A DNA stretch of 13,875 nucleotides, from positions 1 to 13,875 of the forward strand of contig SEDG01000146.1 in NCBI GenBank assembly GCA_004295885.1, read 5' to 3'. The notes under the pieces are model-generated. The model was not told where the DNA came from and did not search any database. It worked only from the letters and a program-made list of their open reading frames with translations. This document shows positions 1 through 7,802 of this stretch, piece after piece (positions within the stretch are counted from its first letter, which is position 1; every line of letters begins with the position of its first letter). This DNA comes from Pedobacter sp. Lineage in GTDB: Bacteria > Bacteroidota > Bacteroidia > Sphingobacteriales > Sphingobacteriaceae. Made by a program: the position numbers and the translations under genes.

Positions 1-58
1 AAGAAGTTGTAACCTAACCCTCTCCTGAAAGAGTGGGAGCTTGAAAAACTTAAAACCA

Positions 59-688
59 ATGAAATCCCTACCTATCCTTTCCAAAAAATCTTTCAAGCTT
101 ATCCAACTTTTCAGGAACATTAACTCCTACGGAAAGGATGAAAAATCTTTTGAAGATAGAAAAGAAAAAATAGCTTGGAAACCAATTGAATCTACTGCTG
201 GATTTGTAAAAGATGATGTTGTTCATTTACCAGAATCGATTTTAGAGCAGCCCAATTTTGAGCACTGCGATTTAATTCTTTTGATCGACGATAACTTTCA
301 AACTTTTCAAAACGTAGTTTATACCTCAGAAAAAAATCTCTGTTTCAGAAACAAAAGCGAGAATAAATTCGATTTCCTACAAATTAAACTAGACGAAAAA
401 GTAGAGCTTTATTTAAAACCAGGATATTTTGAAGTCGGCTTTCCAGAACGCAATGAATTTAAAGTTTGTGAATTGACTATTTCAAAACCAGTTTCCATAA
501 AAATAAATGGTAAACGAGATTTTTCATTAACTGGCAGAAGGGCAAGAACATTTATAGAACAAGAATATATATTTAATTACATTGGCGATTTTACTTCAAT
601 TCAAATAGAAAAAGAACCTTTTCATTCTGTTGTAAAAAATGTTCCAACCGAGAAAAAGGTGATAGATTTAATGAAACCTCTTTGGTAG
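59..688 (+). CDS. hypothetical protein, cytoplasmic
   Basis: I do not recognise this protein. From the ATG at 59 it is 209 residues with no signal peptide, lipobox or membrane helix, so it is probably cytosolic. The middle (about residues 60-160) alternates short hydrophobic and charged stretches, as in a mostly beta protein, and the C-terminal third is basic and aromatic (GRRARTF, EQEYIFNYIGDF). The frame could begin at TTG 41, but that adds only six residues (MKNLKP) and the ATG has an A-rich lead-in, so I prefer 59. The gene starts close to the left edge, and a missing upstream part cannot be excluded. Composition resembles its neighbours. The open frame of over 200 codons makes it a credible gene; the function is unknown. 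Confidence 0.7.
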   Translation: MKSLPILSKKSFKLIQLFRNINSYGKDEKSFEDRKEKIAWKPIESTAGFVKDDVVHLPESILEQPNFEHCDLILLIDDNFQTFQNVVYTSEKNLCFRNKSENKFDFLQIKLDEKVELYLKPGYFEVGFPERNEFKVCELTISKPVSIKINGKRDFSLTGRRARTFIEQEYIFNYIGDFTSIQIEKEPFHSVVKNVPTEKKVIDLMKPLW

Positions 689-708
689 ACTCTTTTTAAG
701 CTTATGCA

Positions 709-866
709 GGTGCCGTAGTTGGTGGCATAGGTTTTCGTTTATAAACCCGTCCCGATAGCTATCGGGAGTAATGACAAGCCCCGATTCTTCTTCGGGCTTG
801 TAATGTAAAGGGGGACTGCTGTAAGCAAGACACAGTGGCCTTAATTTCCTATCGCCACCACTTTGA
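709..866. repeat. intergenic element with nested palindromes
   Basis: A perfect 18-bp palindrome TCCCGATAGCTATCGGGA lies at 750-767. It is followed by a hairpin with ACAAGCCC at 774-781 and GGGCTTGT at 794-801. Both sit inside a wider imperfect inverted pair, GGTGGCATAGG at 721-731 and CCTATCGCCACC at 848-859. No T-tract follows any stem, so a simple terminator is unlikely. I recall the GATAGCTATC palindrome as common in Bacteroidota intergenic DNA. The outer limits given here are approximate. Confidence 0.55.
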
Positions 867-1092
867 GACTAAATTTCCACATCTAAAACAACTCACCTTT
901 AAAAGTGTAGTAAAGCTGAGGATTTTAAAAGCCAAATTTATAACATCAAATTGCTGTTGAACCAATCGGATTTACTAATGCTTGCTTGTTCCATTAAGGT
1001 TTACAAATTAATGCTAAAAGACTTTTGGAGCTGCTATGGATGATGTATTGCCGACCTATTTTAGAACTTTAATTGTCGAATCTGCAGCTGTA
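867..1092. other. unassigned intergenic DNA
   Basis: No gene can be supported here. Two plus-strand frames stay open for about 35-45 codons. One ends at a TGA at 1042-1044; the other runs from an ATG at 1036 to a TGA at 1144-1146. Neither resembles a protein I know, and the second is crossed by the promoter of the next gene. This could be the worn remnant of a gene or plain spacer. Confidence 0.4.
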
Positions 1093-1123
1093 TTTAATAA
1101 TGAACTATCATTTTATATATTTG
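1093..1123 (+). promoter_or_regulatory. predicted Bacteroidota sigma-A promoter
   Basis: TATATTTG at 1116-1123 fits the -7 consensus TAnnTTTG exactly. TTTA at 1093-1096 stands in for the -33 box TTTG, with a spacer of exactly 19 bp. Transcription would start near 1128-1130, leaving a leader of about 13-15 nt before the ATG at 1143. Confidence 0.55.
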
Positions 1124-1142
1124 GCTTTACAAATACCATGAA

Positions 1143-1565
1143 ATGAAAAAAATTTACGCCCTTTTATTGCTAAGCATTTTTGCTTATCCAGCAAACGCAC
1201 AATCCGAAACACCTACAAGTAAAATATTATCTAAAACAGAAACCGACGAGTTTTTTACACCAGCTTTTAAAAAGAAAAACCTAATCAATTTCCCAATATT
1301 TAGAGCTTATACCTATACCGATAAAAGCGGAACTTATAATATTGCCTTAACTGAAAGTGCCGACACGGTTAACAAGGAAAAAGATACCGTTAACTATACC
1401 ATCAAAGCTTTTAATTTTAAAGTCGACAAAGCCATAACCTTAAAAAAATGGGAAATAAATGATTTTAAAACCCCAACCGTAAAAGGCGATGAAAAAGAAA
1501 CTTCTATTTGGTTCTGGACAAAATACTGTGAGTTCAACGATTTAGATGGTGGAAAAAATGGTTAA
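1143..1565 (+). pseudogene. secreted protein gene, N-terminal part (internally deleted)
   Basis: The frame encodes a signal peptide (MKKIYALLLLSIFAYPANAQ, cleavage probably after ANA) and about 115 residues of an exported domain containing AYTYTDKSGTYNIAL and SIWFWTKYCEFNDLDG. It then reads four foreign residues (GKNG) and stops. An acidic run of the type DLDGDG, as I recall, normally continues for tens of residues in this kind of Bacteroidota exported protein. The expected ending instead appears in the next frame at 1546-1641. The simplest reading is one gene that lost an internal block of perhaps 60-70 codons plus the frame near 1548-1556. I think of the family NCBI calls M949_RS01915 (surface polysaccharide biosynthesis), but this is recall only. 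It has its own promoter. Confidence 0.6.
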
Positions 1566-1641
1566 AAACAAACACGCCATCTTCCCTACCGCTTATTCAG
1601 ATAAGATGGATAAAAAGGTTACTCAAATTTCAAATGAATAA
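1546..1641 (+). pseudogene. C-terminal remnant of the preceding secreted-protein gene
   Basis: In the +1 frame relative to the gene at 1143, the DNA reads MVEKMVKNKHAIFPTAY and continues through SDKMDKKVTQISNE to a TAA at 1639-1641. The charged helix followed by HAIFP and a lysine-rich end reads like a natural protein terminus rather than random DNA. It starts exactly where the upstream frame loses sense. It has no plausible start of its own. I take it as the displaced end of the same gene. Confidence 0.5.
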
Positions 1642-1716
1642 ATAATACTCTAATCATTTAATTTTCAGTTAATTATTTATATTTAATTAACCAATTTAAA
1701 CTTAAAATTAAATGAA

Positions 1717-2241
1717 ATGAAAAAATTAGCCTTTCTATTTTTAGTTGCTCTGTGTTTTGCAGCTTGCCAAAACAAAGAAACTACTGCTACCGCTGGTTCA
1801 AGTTCAGATACAACAAAGTATCCGTACACCATTAAAGACCCAGAAGAATGGGAAATGAACAGCGACCCAAAAAATTTATTGGTAGCGATGAATACAGTAA
1901 AAGCTTTTGAAAATTCAGACACCGCAGCGTTAAAACCACTTATTGGAGACAGCATTCATTTGATTGTTGATAGTTATGAATTTAAGGGATTAAAAGCCGA
2001 CTTCCTTAAAACTGCTCAAATGGAAATGGATAAATACAAAAGTATTTCTATCACTTTACAAGACAGGGAATCTGTAATTAGTAAAAGTAAAAAAGAGGAA
2101 TGGGTAAGCCTTTGGTATAAACAAGTTTCTGAAATGAAAGATGGCAAAAAAGACACTGTAAACTTTTTTAACGACTTAAGACTTAAAGAAGGTAAGGTTA
2201 TCATATGGAGTGAATACGTTCAACATCCAATGCAGAAATAA
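1717..2241 (+). CDS. lipoprotein with NTF2/SnoaL-like domain
   Basis: A 174-residue lipoprotein. The signal sequence ends in a lipobox (CFAAC) with Cys17 as the acylated residue. The next residues are QNKETT, not the acidic export signal of surface lipoproteins, so a periplasm-facing location is more likely. After a Thr/Ser-rich tether, residues about 52-170 read like an NTF2-like fold: a helix with MNTVKAFENSDTAAL, a central stretch with FKGLKADFLKTAQMEMDKYKSI, and final strands around EEWVSLWYKQ and EGKVIIWSEYVQHP. Such domains often bind small ligands or act as unspecialised scaffolds, and no catalytic residues are evident. The gene stands alone, 75 bp after the broken gene before it, and converges on the helicase gene. 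Confidence 0.8.
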   Translation: MKKLAFLFLVALCFAACQNKETTATAGSSSDTTKYPYTIKDPEEWEMNSDPKNLLVAMNTVKAFENSDTAALKPLIGDSIHLIVDSYEFKGLKADFLKTAQMEMDKYKSISITLQDRESVISKSKKEEWVSLWYKQVSEMKDGKKDTVNFFNDLRLKEGKVIIWSEYVQHPMQK

Positions 2242-2246
2242 TCTTT

Positions 2247-2313
2247 TAACCACATAGACACAGAGGAGATATAGGATAAGTAATTTTTTCCTTTCTATGT
2301 GCCTATGTGGTTA
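2247..2313. terminator. bidirectional terminator-like inverted repeat
   Basis: The arm at 2247-2266 begins TAACCACATAG, and the arm at 2294-2313 ends CTATGTGGTTA. They pair over about 20 bp with only a few mismatches, around a 27-nt loop. The element fills the gap between the convergent lipoprotein and helicase genes and could stop transcription from both sides. T-tracts are weak: TTTTTT at 2284-2289 lies in the loop. Confidence 0.5.
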
Positions 2314-2317
2314 CCAT

Positions 2318-3619
2318 TTACCCGTGTTTCTTCTTCTTATTCATTATCGCCTTTTGGCCAATACCAAAATTTGAAGTTTTAGCATTACTTTCCTTCTTTT
2401 TATGGTAGGCTGCATCACGATGATTTTCCTCATCTTCTTGCTCGGCTAACATTTTATTCTTTTGCGCTTTAGCTTTAGTTACTTCTTCTACTAATAAATC
2501 TTCTGGCAAATCTGCTACTTCAATTTTCTGTCCAATTGCTTGTTCAATTTTACGAACTTGAGGCAACTCTAAGTCAGTTGTAAAAGTAATAGCAACTACT
2601 TCTTCATCGCCCTGCTTAATTACTCTATTTAAATAAGTTTCCTTTTGTACAGGCAATTCAAAATGGAAAATAAATGGAATACCTTCCAAATCCATTTGCT
2701 GCAAACCTTCATTAGCCACAATTAAAACACGAGCTTCGCTTACTGCCTTAAAATCTTCTATGTCGTCAAACCCAGCTTCATCAAAAAACAAAGGTTTATA
2801 AACAAAAATATCATCTGCCTTGCCATCAAATAAATCTTTTGACAAGGTTTGAGCTGTTAAACGAGTGTTTACGAAAACGACTACTTTATCAAATACTTCA
2901 GCATCTTTTAAAAGCAGGTTAAGTAAATTTAGCTTTGTTCTAAAATTAGGAACATGGTATAAAAGCTGTGTATGCGTTTCAGTATCATTCTCTTCTAAAA
3001 ACTCATCAACTTCTATGGTTGTAGGCAATTTCATAAAATTCTCAATCATTAAATCGAGTCTGTCATGCATTACATCTGTAAAAATTAAATGTTGACATTT
3101 CTGTATGCTATTTGCCAATTCATTAATCGGTAATTGCATACCCAGCTTCACCATTTCTGCTGCATCATCCACAACAAACATCTGAATTTTATTGGTATTT
3201 AGGCCCAACTTCAAATAAACAGCCCTAGCTCTAGAAGGTACAGCAACCACAATATCAACGCCATCCGTTAACTCATTAATTTGAGCTTCCATGCCGCCAT
3301 CTGCGTGTATGCCTACAATACGGATAGTCTGATTTCTATTTAAAAGCTTAAACTGCTCCATTACTTCGAGTACTCTTTCTTTAGTAGGCACTAAAATTAA
3401 AGCTCTTGGCGCTTCTTCAAAACCATATTTTAAACGCATTAAAACACCTAAAATATAGGTTGTTGTTTTTCCGCATCCCTCTGGACCAATTGCTATAATG
3501 TCTTGTCCGCCTAAAATACGTGACATTGTTCTAGCCTGAATTTCTTTTGGACTGAGGTAACCTGCATCTGTCATTGCTGACACTAATGGTTTGCTTAATT
3601 TTAATTGTTCTAAAGACAC
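2318..3619 (-). CDS. degenerate DEAD-box helicase-like protein
   Basis: The protein has the two-lobed layout of a DEAD-box RNA helicase but altered motifs. Numbered from the GTG at 3619: Q-motif region with PKEIQ near residue 25; Walker A as GPEGCGKTT (45-53, normally AxTGSGKT); LVPTKE (77-81, near PTREL); motif II as DDAA (151-154) instead of DEAD; TDV where SAT is expected (181-183); VFVNT in lobe 2 (249-253); and NRVIKQG (331-337) where HRxGRxGR supplies the arginine fingers. A lysine-rich tail follows residue 370. ATP may still bind, but efficient ATP-driven unwinding is doubtful, and a structural RNA-binding role is possible. The frame extends to TTG 3649, but that codon sits inside the predicted -7 box, so I prefer the GTG. 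It is a single gene, divergent from the sigma operon. Confidence 0.8.
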   Translation of the reverse strand: MSLEQLKLSKPLVSAMTDAGYLSPKEIQARTMSRILGGQDIIAIGPEGCGKTTTYILGVLMRLKYGFEEAPRALILVPTKERVLEVMEQFKLLNRNQTIRIVGIHADGGMEAQINELTDGVDIVVAVPSRARAVYLKLGLNTNKIQMFVVDDAAEMVKLGMQLPINELANSIQKCQHLIFTDVMHDRLDLMIENFMKLPTTIEVDEFLEENDTETHTQLLYHVPNFRTKLNLLNLLLKDAEVFDKVVVFVNTRLTAQTLSKDLFDGKADDIFVYKPLFFDEAGFDDIEDFKAVSEARVLIVANEGLQQMDLEGIPFIFHFELPVQKETYLNRVIKQGDEEVVAITFTTDLELPQVRKIEQAIGQKIEVADLPEDLLVEEVTKAKAQKNKMLAEQEDEENHRDAAYHKKKESNAKTSNFGIGQKAIMNKKKKHG

Positions 3620-3646
3620 TTTTCGCTCTGTAAATTGATAATGAGG

Positions 3647-3681
3647 CAAATTTACGGAAAATATAAAGGAGTACGGTAAAA
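3647..3681 (-). promoter_or_regulatory. predicted promoter of the helicase-like gene
   Basis: On the minus strand TAAATTTG (3654 down to 3647) matches the -7 consensus TAnnTTTG. TTTTA lies near 3681-3677, about 22 bp upstream, slightly more than the ideal -33 spacing. Transcription would start near 3642, about 22 nt before GTG 3619. This argues against TTG 3649 as the start codon. Confidence 0.5.
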
Positions 3682-3698
3682 GTCTAAAATGAATATTT

Positions 3699-3711
3699 TA
3701 CACAATGTGTA
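3699..3711. promoter_or_regulatory. 13-bp palindrome, possible operator
   Basis: TACACA-A-TGTGTA is a perfect inverted repeat with a one-base centre. It lies between the divergent helicase gene and the sigma-factor operon, 45 bp before the operon's first ATG. A second inverted pair, GTAAAA (3676-3681) and TTTTAC (3696-3701), overlaps it. The position suits a dimeric regulator, but no regulator is identified. Confidence 0.3.
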
Positions 3712-3755
3712 GCGTTTCTCAATTTCCTTACGTATGGATTGTAAAACCTATAATA

Positions 3756-4163
3756 ATGAAGAAACTAGTTTACTTTTTGATGTTGATGCTTTTGTTTACC
3801 TCTTGCAAAAAAGAGAATAATGCAAGAGATTTTAAAGGCACTTATTCAGGAACATTTAAAACTAACATTGGTGGAAAGATAGCAGTGAGTGATGCTGAAC
3901 TACTCTTAGTAGGGGACGATTTTAAAGTAACCAAAGGAACAAAATTAGCTAGTGGCACATTTAAAGTTGATGATACTAAAAGCGTAACATTTGCTGATAA
4001 AAACGTTTGGACAGCAGATTTTGACTGGAATTTAATATTAAATGGGCTTTATATTTACGAAGCTAAAGGAGATAGTTTAATTTTAACGAAAATTATATAT
4101 TCAAACCCAGCATGGAACACTGTCCCTGTTTCTTATCAATATAGATTAAAGCGTTCGAACTAA
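3756..4163 (+). CDS. small lipoprotein, first gene of the sigma operon
   Basis: The coding frame opens at 3705, but the ATG at 3756 gives a proper lipoprotein signal: MKKLVYFLMLMLLFTSC with Cys17 in the lipobox. The mature part is about 118 residues and looks all-beta: FKGTYSGTFKT, DAELLLVGDDFKVTKG, SGTFKVDDTKSVTFA and a C-terminal SYQYRLKR. That pattern suggests a lipocalin-like or small beta-sandwich domain, with no recognised family. It ends in tandem TAA codons directly before the sigma-factor ATG, so the two are almost certainly co-transcribed. By position it could be an envelope partner or target of the sigma/anti-sigma pair; this is inference. The residues after Cys17 (KKENN) are not acidic, so surface display is not indicated. 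Confidence 0.75.
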   Translation: MKKLVYFLMLMLLFTSCKKENNARDFKGTYSGTFKTNIGGKIAVSDAELLLVGDDFKVTKGTKLASGTFKVDDTKSVTFADKNVWTADFDWNLILNGLYIYEAKGDSLILTKIIYSNPAWNTVPVSYQYRLKRSN

Positions 4164-4166
4164 TAA

Positions 4167-4721
4167 ATGTCCAAACCCCAAACACCTAGCCTTGAGGAGT
4201 TAATACATAATTGCAAATCGGGCGATTTACAGTACCAAGAACTGCTATACAAGCATTTTTATGGCTACGCTTTGGGTATTTGTTTGAGGTATTTATACAA
4301 CAGAGAAGATGCATTAGAGGCTGTAAACGATTCGTTTATTAAAGTTTTTAAATCGATTAACAGTTTTAGGGACGATGCTGATTTTAAGGCTTGGTTCAGA
4401 AAGATTTTAGTGAACACTTCCCTTGATTACAAAAGAAAAAATATGAGGTTTAGTCAAGCCATAGAAATGGTAGACACTGAGCCACAAACCACTTATTCAT
4501 CAGCTTTAGAAAACCTTTCTGCTAAGGACATTCTAGGCCTGATGAAGAATTTAAACGAGACACAAAGTTTGGTATTTAACTTATATGAAATAGACGGCTA
4601 TTCTCACAAGGAAATTGGGAAAATGTTGAATATGCCAGAAAGCTCATCGAGAACTTACTTAACAAGAGCTAAACAGACACTGCAAAGCTTATTGATTACT
4701 CATTCAATATATAAGAGATGA
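4167..4721 (+). CDS. ECF RNA polymerase sigma factor
   Basis: At 184 residues with only regions 2 and 4, this is a typical group IV (ECF) sigma factor. Region 2 spans about residues 25-92: YKHFYGYALGICLRY, then REDALEAVNDSFIKVFKSI for core and -10 binding, then FKAWFRKILVNTSLDYKRK. Region 4 spans about 122-178 and contains the helix-turn-helix GYSHKEIGKMLNMPESSSRTYLTRAKQTL, which reads the -35 element. It would redirect RNA polymerase to a stress or envelope regulon. The stop codon overlaps the start of the next gene (ATGA at 4718-4721), so the two are translationally coupled, as is normal for a sigma factor and its anti-sigma factor. The helix-turn-helix and domain order are seen directly; the regulon is not visible here. 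Confidence 0.93.
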   Translation: MSKPQTPSLEELIHNCKSGDLQYQELLYKHFYGYALGICLRYLYNREDALEAVNDSFIKVFKSINSFRDDADFKAWFRKILVNTSLDYKRKNMRFSQAIEMVDTEPQTTYSSALENLSAKDILGLMKNLNETQSLVFNLYEIDGYSHKEIGKMLNMPESSSRTYLTRAKQTLQSLLITHSIYKR

Positions 4722-6082
4722 AAGGTATAGATGAAGAATTAGTATCGCAGATTAAAACTGTTTTCGAAAATTTTGATGATGAATTTAGCGAAAACGGATG
4801 GGCGAAACTACGAGAAAAATATCCTGAAAAACCAAATAAGAAACTACCAATTTGGTGGATAAGCGGAATTGCGGCTGCTATTCTAGTAGCAATTGGCTTG
4901 TTTTTCGCATTAGATAAAACTGCTCAAAAAATAGATAAAGGAGAGCAAATTGTAAAGGAACAACCCATCAGCAAACAAAAAACCGATAGCATTATAAATA
5001 AGCCTTCAATCGCCCAAAAACAAGAAACAGAATCTATAAGTAATACAATAGACAACAAAGTTGATAAAGCACAAGTTGTGAAACCTAAAACTGTTCCAAA
5101 GTCATCCCTATGGGAAAAACCAGTTGTGGCAAACGTTAAAAAAGAAACCGTTATCGCTAAACAAGATCAGCCGATTAAAAAAGAAACCATCACTGATCCT
5201 AAAGTAGATGTACAAAATCCAATTAATCAAAATGTTGTTGTGGCAAACAAAGTTGATACCGCTCAAAAGAATAATCAAAATCAAGTAATCGCGAATAATA
5301 ATGGAGCAGTGGTTAAAGACCCAATAATCGTTAAAAAAACAACCGATCAATTTTTAAATGACCAGAGTAAAATATTAGCACAACAACCAAAAGAAAAACA
5401 AAAAACAAAAGAAACCAAAAGTTCTATTGAGGTATTTAGCGGCACGTTTTTAAACTATTATGCCGACAATGCGGTTAAATTAAATGCAGGTTTTGGCGTA
5501 AATGCCAATGTTAAATTAACAAAAAGTCTGTTTGTTAGTTTCGGCGCAGGTGTTAGTCAGAATAAAATAGAATACCAAAAAAGTATTCCCAGCGAAGTTT
5601 CTCGTTCCATGTCTTATGCTGCTTTTGATGCAGCGAGTTCAGCTCCAAATAGTAATCCCAGTACAGCAAATAGTACATCTATTTCAGACATCAGCATAAA
5701 TGCTCAATTGTTAAACTTTGATATACCTGTAAGTCTTAAGTTCTATCCTACTAAAAAGCAAAATTTCTATATAGCAACCGGAATTAACTCTAACACTTAC
5801 CTATCTCAAAAATATACTTATGGCTATAATTTAAGCAATAAAAATGTTTTAGGCATCACACAAACTGCAAAACAGGAAGAAACTGAAAGAAGTAAAGTTA
5901 ACGGGTTTGATTTTGCGACCAGCGCTATTTTTGCCATCGGTATTAACCAAAATATTGGAAACAACAGCCTTACTTTTGAACCTTATTTTAAACCAGCCGT
6001 TGGCAATATGGGAGAGAAAAACCTTAGGATAAACACAGTTGGCTTAAACTTAAAGTTTAACTTCTCCAGTAACAAAAAATAA
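4718..6082 (+). CDS. putative dual membrane-spanning anti-sigma factor (Dma-like)
   Basis: Four zones can be read in the 454 residues. Residues 1-43 are a charged cytosolic segment with a short amphipathic helix (VSQIKTVFENFDDEF). Residues 44-65 form one inner-membrane helix (PIWWISGIAAAILVAIGLFFAL). Residues 66-235 are a K/Q/N/V-rich, proline-dotted periplasmic linker. Residues 236-454 are a beta-barrel with alternating strands (GFGVNANVKL, LFVSFGAGVSQNK, FYIATGINSNTYL) and a terminal VGLNLKFNF. The chain therefore appears to link both membranes. With the sigma gene overlapping upstream, it fits the dual membrane-spanning anti-sigma (Dma) proteins described in Bacteroides thetaiotaomicron, where the barrel is thought to sense the outer membrane and the N-terminus holds the sigma factor. 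The link to this family is by architecture and context. The main alternative is an ordinary TonB-independent barrel protein with an N-terminal anchor. Confidence 0.75.
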   Translation: MKGIDEELVSQIKTVFENFDDEFSENGWAKLREKYPEKPNKKLPIWWISGIAAAILVAIGLFFALDKTAQKIDKGEQIVKEQPISKQKTDSIINKPSIAQKQETESISNTIDNKVDKAQVVKPKTVPKSSLWEKPVVANVKKETVIAKQDQPIKKETITDPKVDVQNPINQNVVVANKVDTAQKNNQNQVIANNNGAVVKDPIIVKKTTDQFLNDQSKILAQQPKEKQKTKETKSSIEVFSGTFLNYYADNAVKLNAGFGVNANVKLTKSLFVSFGAGVSQNKIEYQKSIPSEVSRSMSYAAFDAASSAPNSNPSTANSTSISDISINAQLLNFDIPVSLKFYPTKKQNFYIATGINSNTYLSQKYTYGYNLSNKNVLGITQTAKQEETERSKVNGFDFATSAIFAIGINQNIGNNSLTFEPYFKPAVGNMGEKNLRINTVGLNLKFNFSSNKK

Positions 6083-6087
6083 ATAGA

Positions 6088-6105
6088 GTATCATATTTTT
6101 GATAC
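6088..6105 (+). terminator. weak hairpin after the sigma operon
   Basis: GTATCA (6088-6093) and TGATAC (6100-6105) form a 6-bp AT-rich stem six bases after the stop codon. The T-run lies in the loop rather than after the stem, so this is a poor terminator. Confidence 0.25.
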
Positions 6106-6167
6106 ATACAGACGGCTTTATTCAATATTTTGTAAGTTTATCCTATCAGGGAACTTAAACTAACAAA

Positions 6168-7802
6168 ATGAAGAAAATTATCCTTAACCTATTATTAGTT
6201 GCGTTAAGCGGAAGTGCTTTTGCTCAAGACGCAATTAGCTATCAAACCCCTCCAAAGGCAATAGCCGACCTATTATTAGCAAAACCAACCCCTGCTGTTA
6301 GCATAGACAGTAAGGCGGAGTGGATGTTGTTTAGTGAACGTAATTCTTATCCCTCTGTTGAGGAATTGGCAATGCCAGAATACCGTATCGCAGGTATGCG
6401 TATCAACCCGAACAACTATTCTGCAAGTCGTCAAACTTTCATCAACAACTTCAGTTTAAAGAACATTAAAACTGGCAAAACACTAGCGGTAACAGGCTTA
6501 CCAATGCCATTGTACGCAGGTGCTGTGAGTTGGAGCCCAAGTGAAACTAAAATCGCTTTTACCAACACCACACCAACCAAAGTTGATTTATACATCATTG
6601 ATGTGGCAACAGGAAAAGCGACTAAGGTTAACAAACAACCTATCAATGCAATTATGGGTGGTGGTGCAACATGGGTTGATGATAACACCTTACTTTATAG
6701 AACAATTACCAAAGCAGCAACCTTAGCTCCTGCTCGTCCGTTGGCCCCAAAAGGCCCAACAATTCAGCAAAACCTAGGCAAGGCTGCGCCAAGTGCGACC
6801 TTACAAGATTTAATTAAAACTCCTTACGATGAGCAGTTATTCGAGTTTTTCGCAACGTCTCAACTCGTTCAAAATAAAGCTGGTATAGAAACTCCAATTG
6901 GCAAACCAGCCATTTATAGCGGTGTTACTCTATCTCCAGATAAAAATTACATGATGGTTCGTACCATTAAAAAACCTTTCTCTTATCTAGTTTCTGCCGG
7001 TGGTTTTCCATCAGTTTTAAACATTACAGACAGAACAGGAAAAGTAGTCAAAATGCTTGCAGATTTACCATCTACAGAAGAACGTCCTTCTGGTTATGAT
7101 AACGTACAAAACGTACCAAGAGGTTTTGATTGGAGAGATGATGAACCAGCAACCGTAACCTGGACTGTAGCGTTAGACAGTGGATTAATCAAGAAAACCG
7201 TTGAATACCATGATGCAGTAATGCAATTAGCTGCTCCTTTTACTGGCGCACCTAAAGAGCTATTAAAAACTAAAATGCGTTTCGGCGGTATCAGCTGGGG
7301 AAATGCAACTTTAGCATTGGTTAGAGAAAACTCAAGAACTAAACAAACTTCTAAACTTAGTCGTTTTAACCCATCAACTGGGGCTTTAGAAACTTTGTAC
7401 GAGTTAAGTACAAATGACGCTTACAACAATCCAGGTTTCCCTGTAACCGAGAAAAATAAATATGGCCGACAAGTAATTTTAACTACCGATGGTGGCACAA
7501 AATTATTGTTAAATAATACTACAGGTGCGTCTGCCAAAGGCGATTTACCTTTCTTGGCTAAATTCGATTTGACAACTAAAAAATCAGAAATTTTATGGAG
7601 AGCACAACCAGGCACTTTCGAAATGGTAACTGATGTTTTAGACCCTCAAAAATTGGTTTTATTAACTCGCAGAGAAAGTCAGAAAGATGCGCCAAACTAT
7701 TTCATTAAAAATTTAATGTTACGCATAGCGGATGTTCAAATCACTAATTTCACCAATCCTTATGCGCAATTAGCTGGTGTTAAAAAAGAGAGGTTCACAA
7801 GA
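6168..7802 (+). pseudogene. S9 family peptidase, N-terminal propeller part (gene split by deletion)
   Basis: This half encodes a signal peptide (MKKIILNLLLVALSGSAFAQ) and about 520 residues of the beta-propeller that gates prolyl-oligopeptidase-type enzymes. Propeller blades show in repeats such as AVSWSPSETKIAFTN, GATWVDDNTLLYRT, GVTLSPDKNYMMV, GFDWRDDEPATVTWT and GISWGNATLALVRE. The wording resembles the glutamyl-endopeptidase-like branch of S9. The sense ends at GVKKE (residue 541, codon at 7788-7790), followed by RFTR and a stop at 7803-7805. The catalytic half follows at once in another frame. In intact relatives about 45 residues, including the start of the alpha/beta hydrolase domain (the dGv.L.g.LylP region), separate these points. 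The gene thus seems to have lost roughly 130 bp here. The product as encoded lacks all catalytic residues. Confidence 0.85.

Noticed and set aside
1036..1146. Small gene of 36 codons from ATG 1036
   Set aside because: It is crossed by a good promoter for the next gene and resembles nothing I know.
3705..3755. N-terminal extension of the sigma-operon lipoprotein
   Set aside because: The extra 17 residues would precede a complete lipoprotein signal sequence and prevent a normal N-terminus. ATG 3756 is the sensible start.
5108..5350. Minus-strand open frame of 80 codons opposite the linker of the barrel protein
   Set aside because: It is the antisense of a lysine/valine-rich linker, with aromatic-rich nonsense and no start context. 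The sense gene is well supported.
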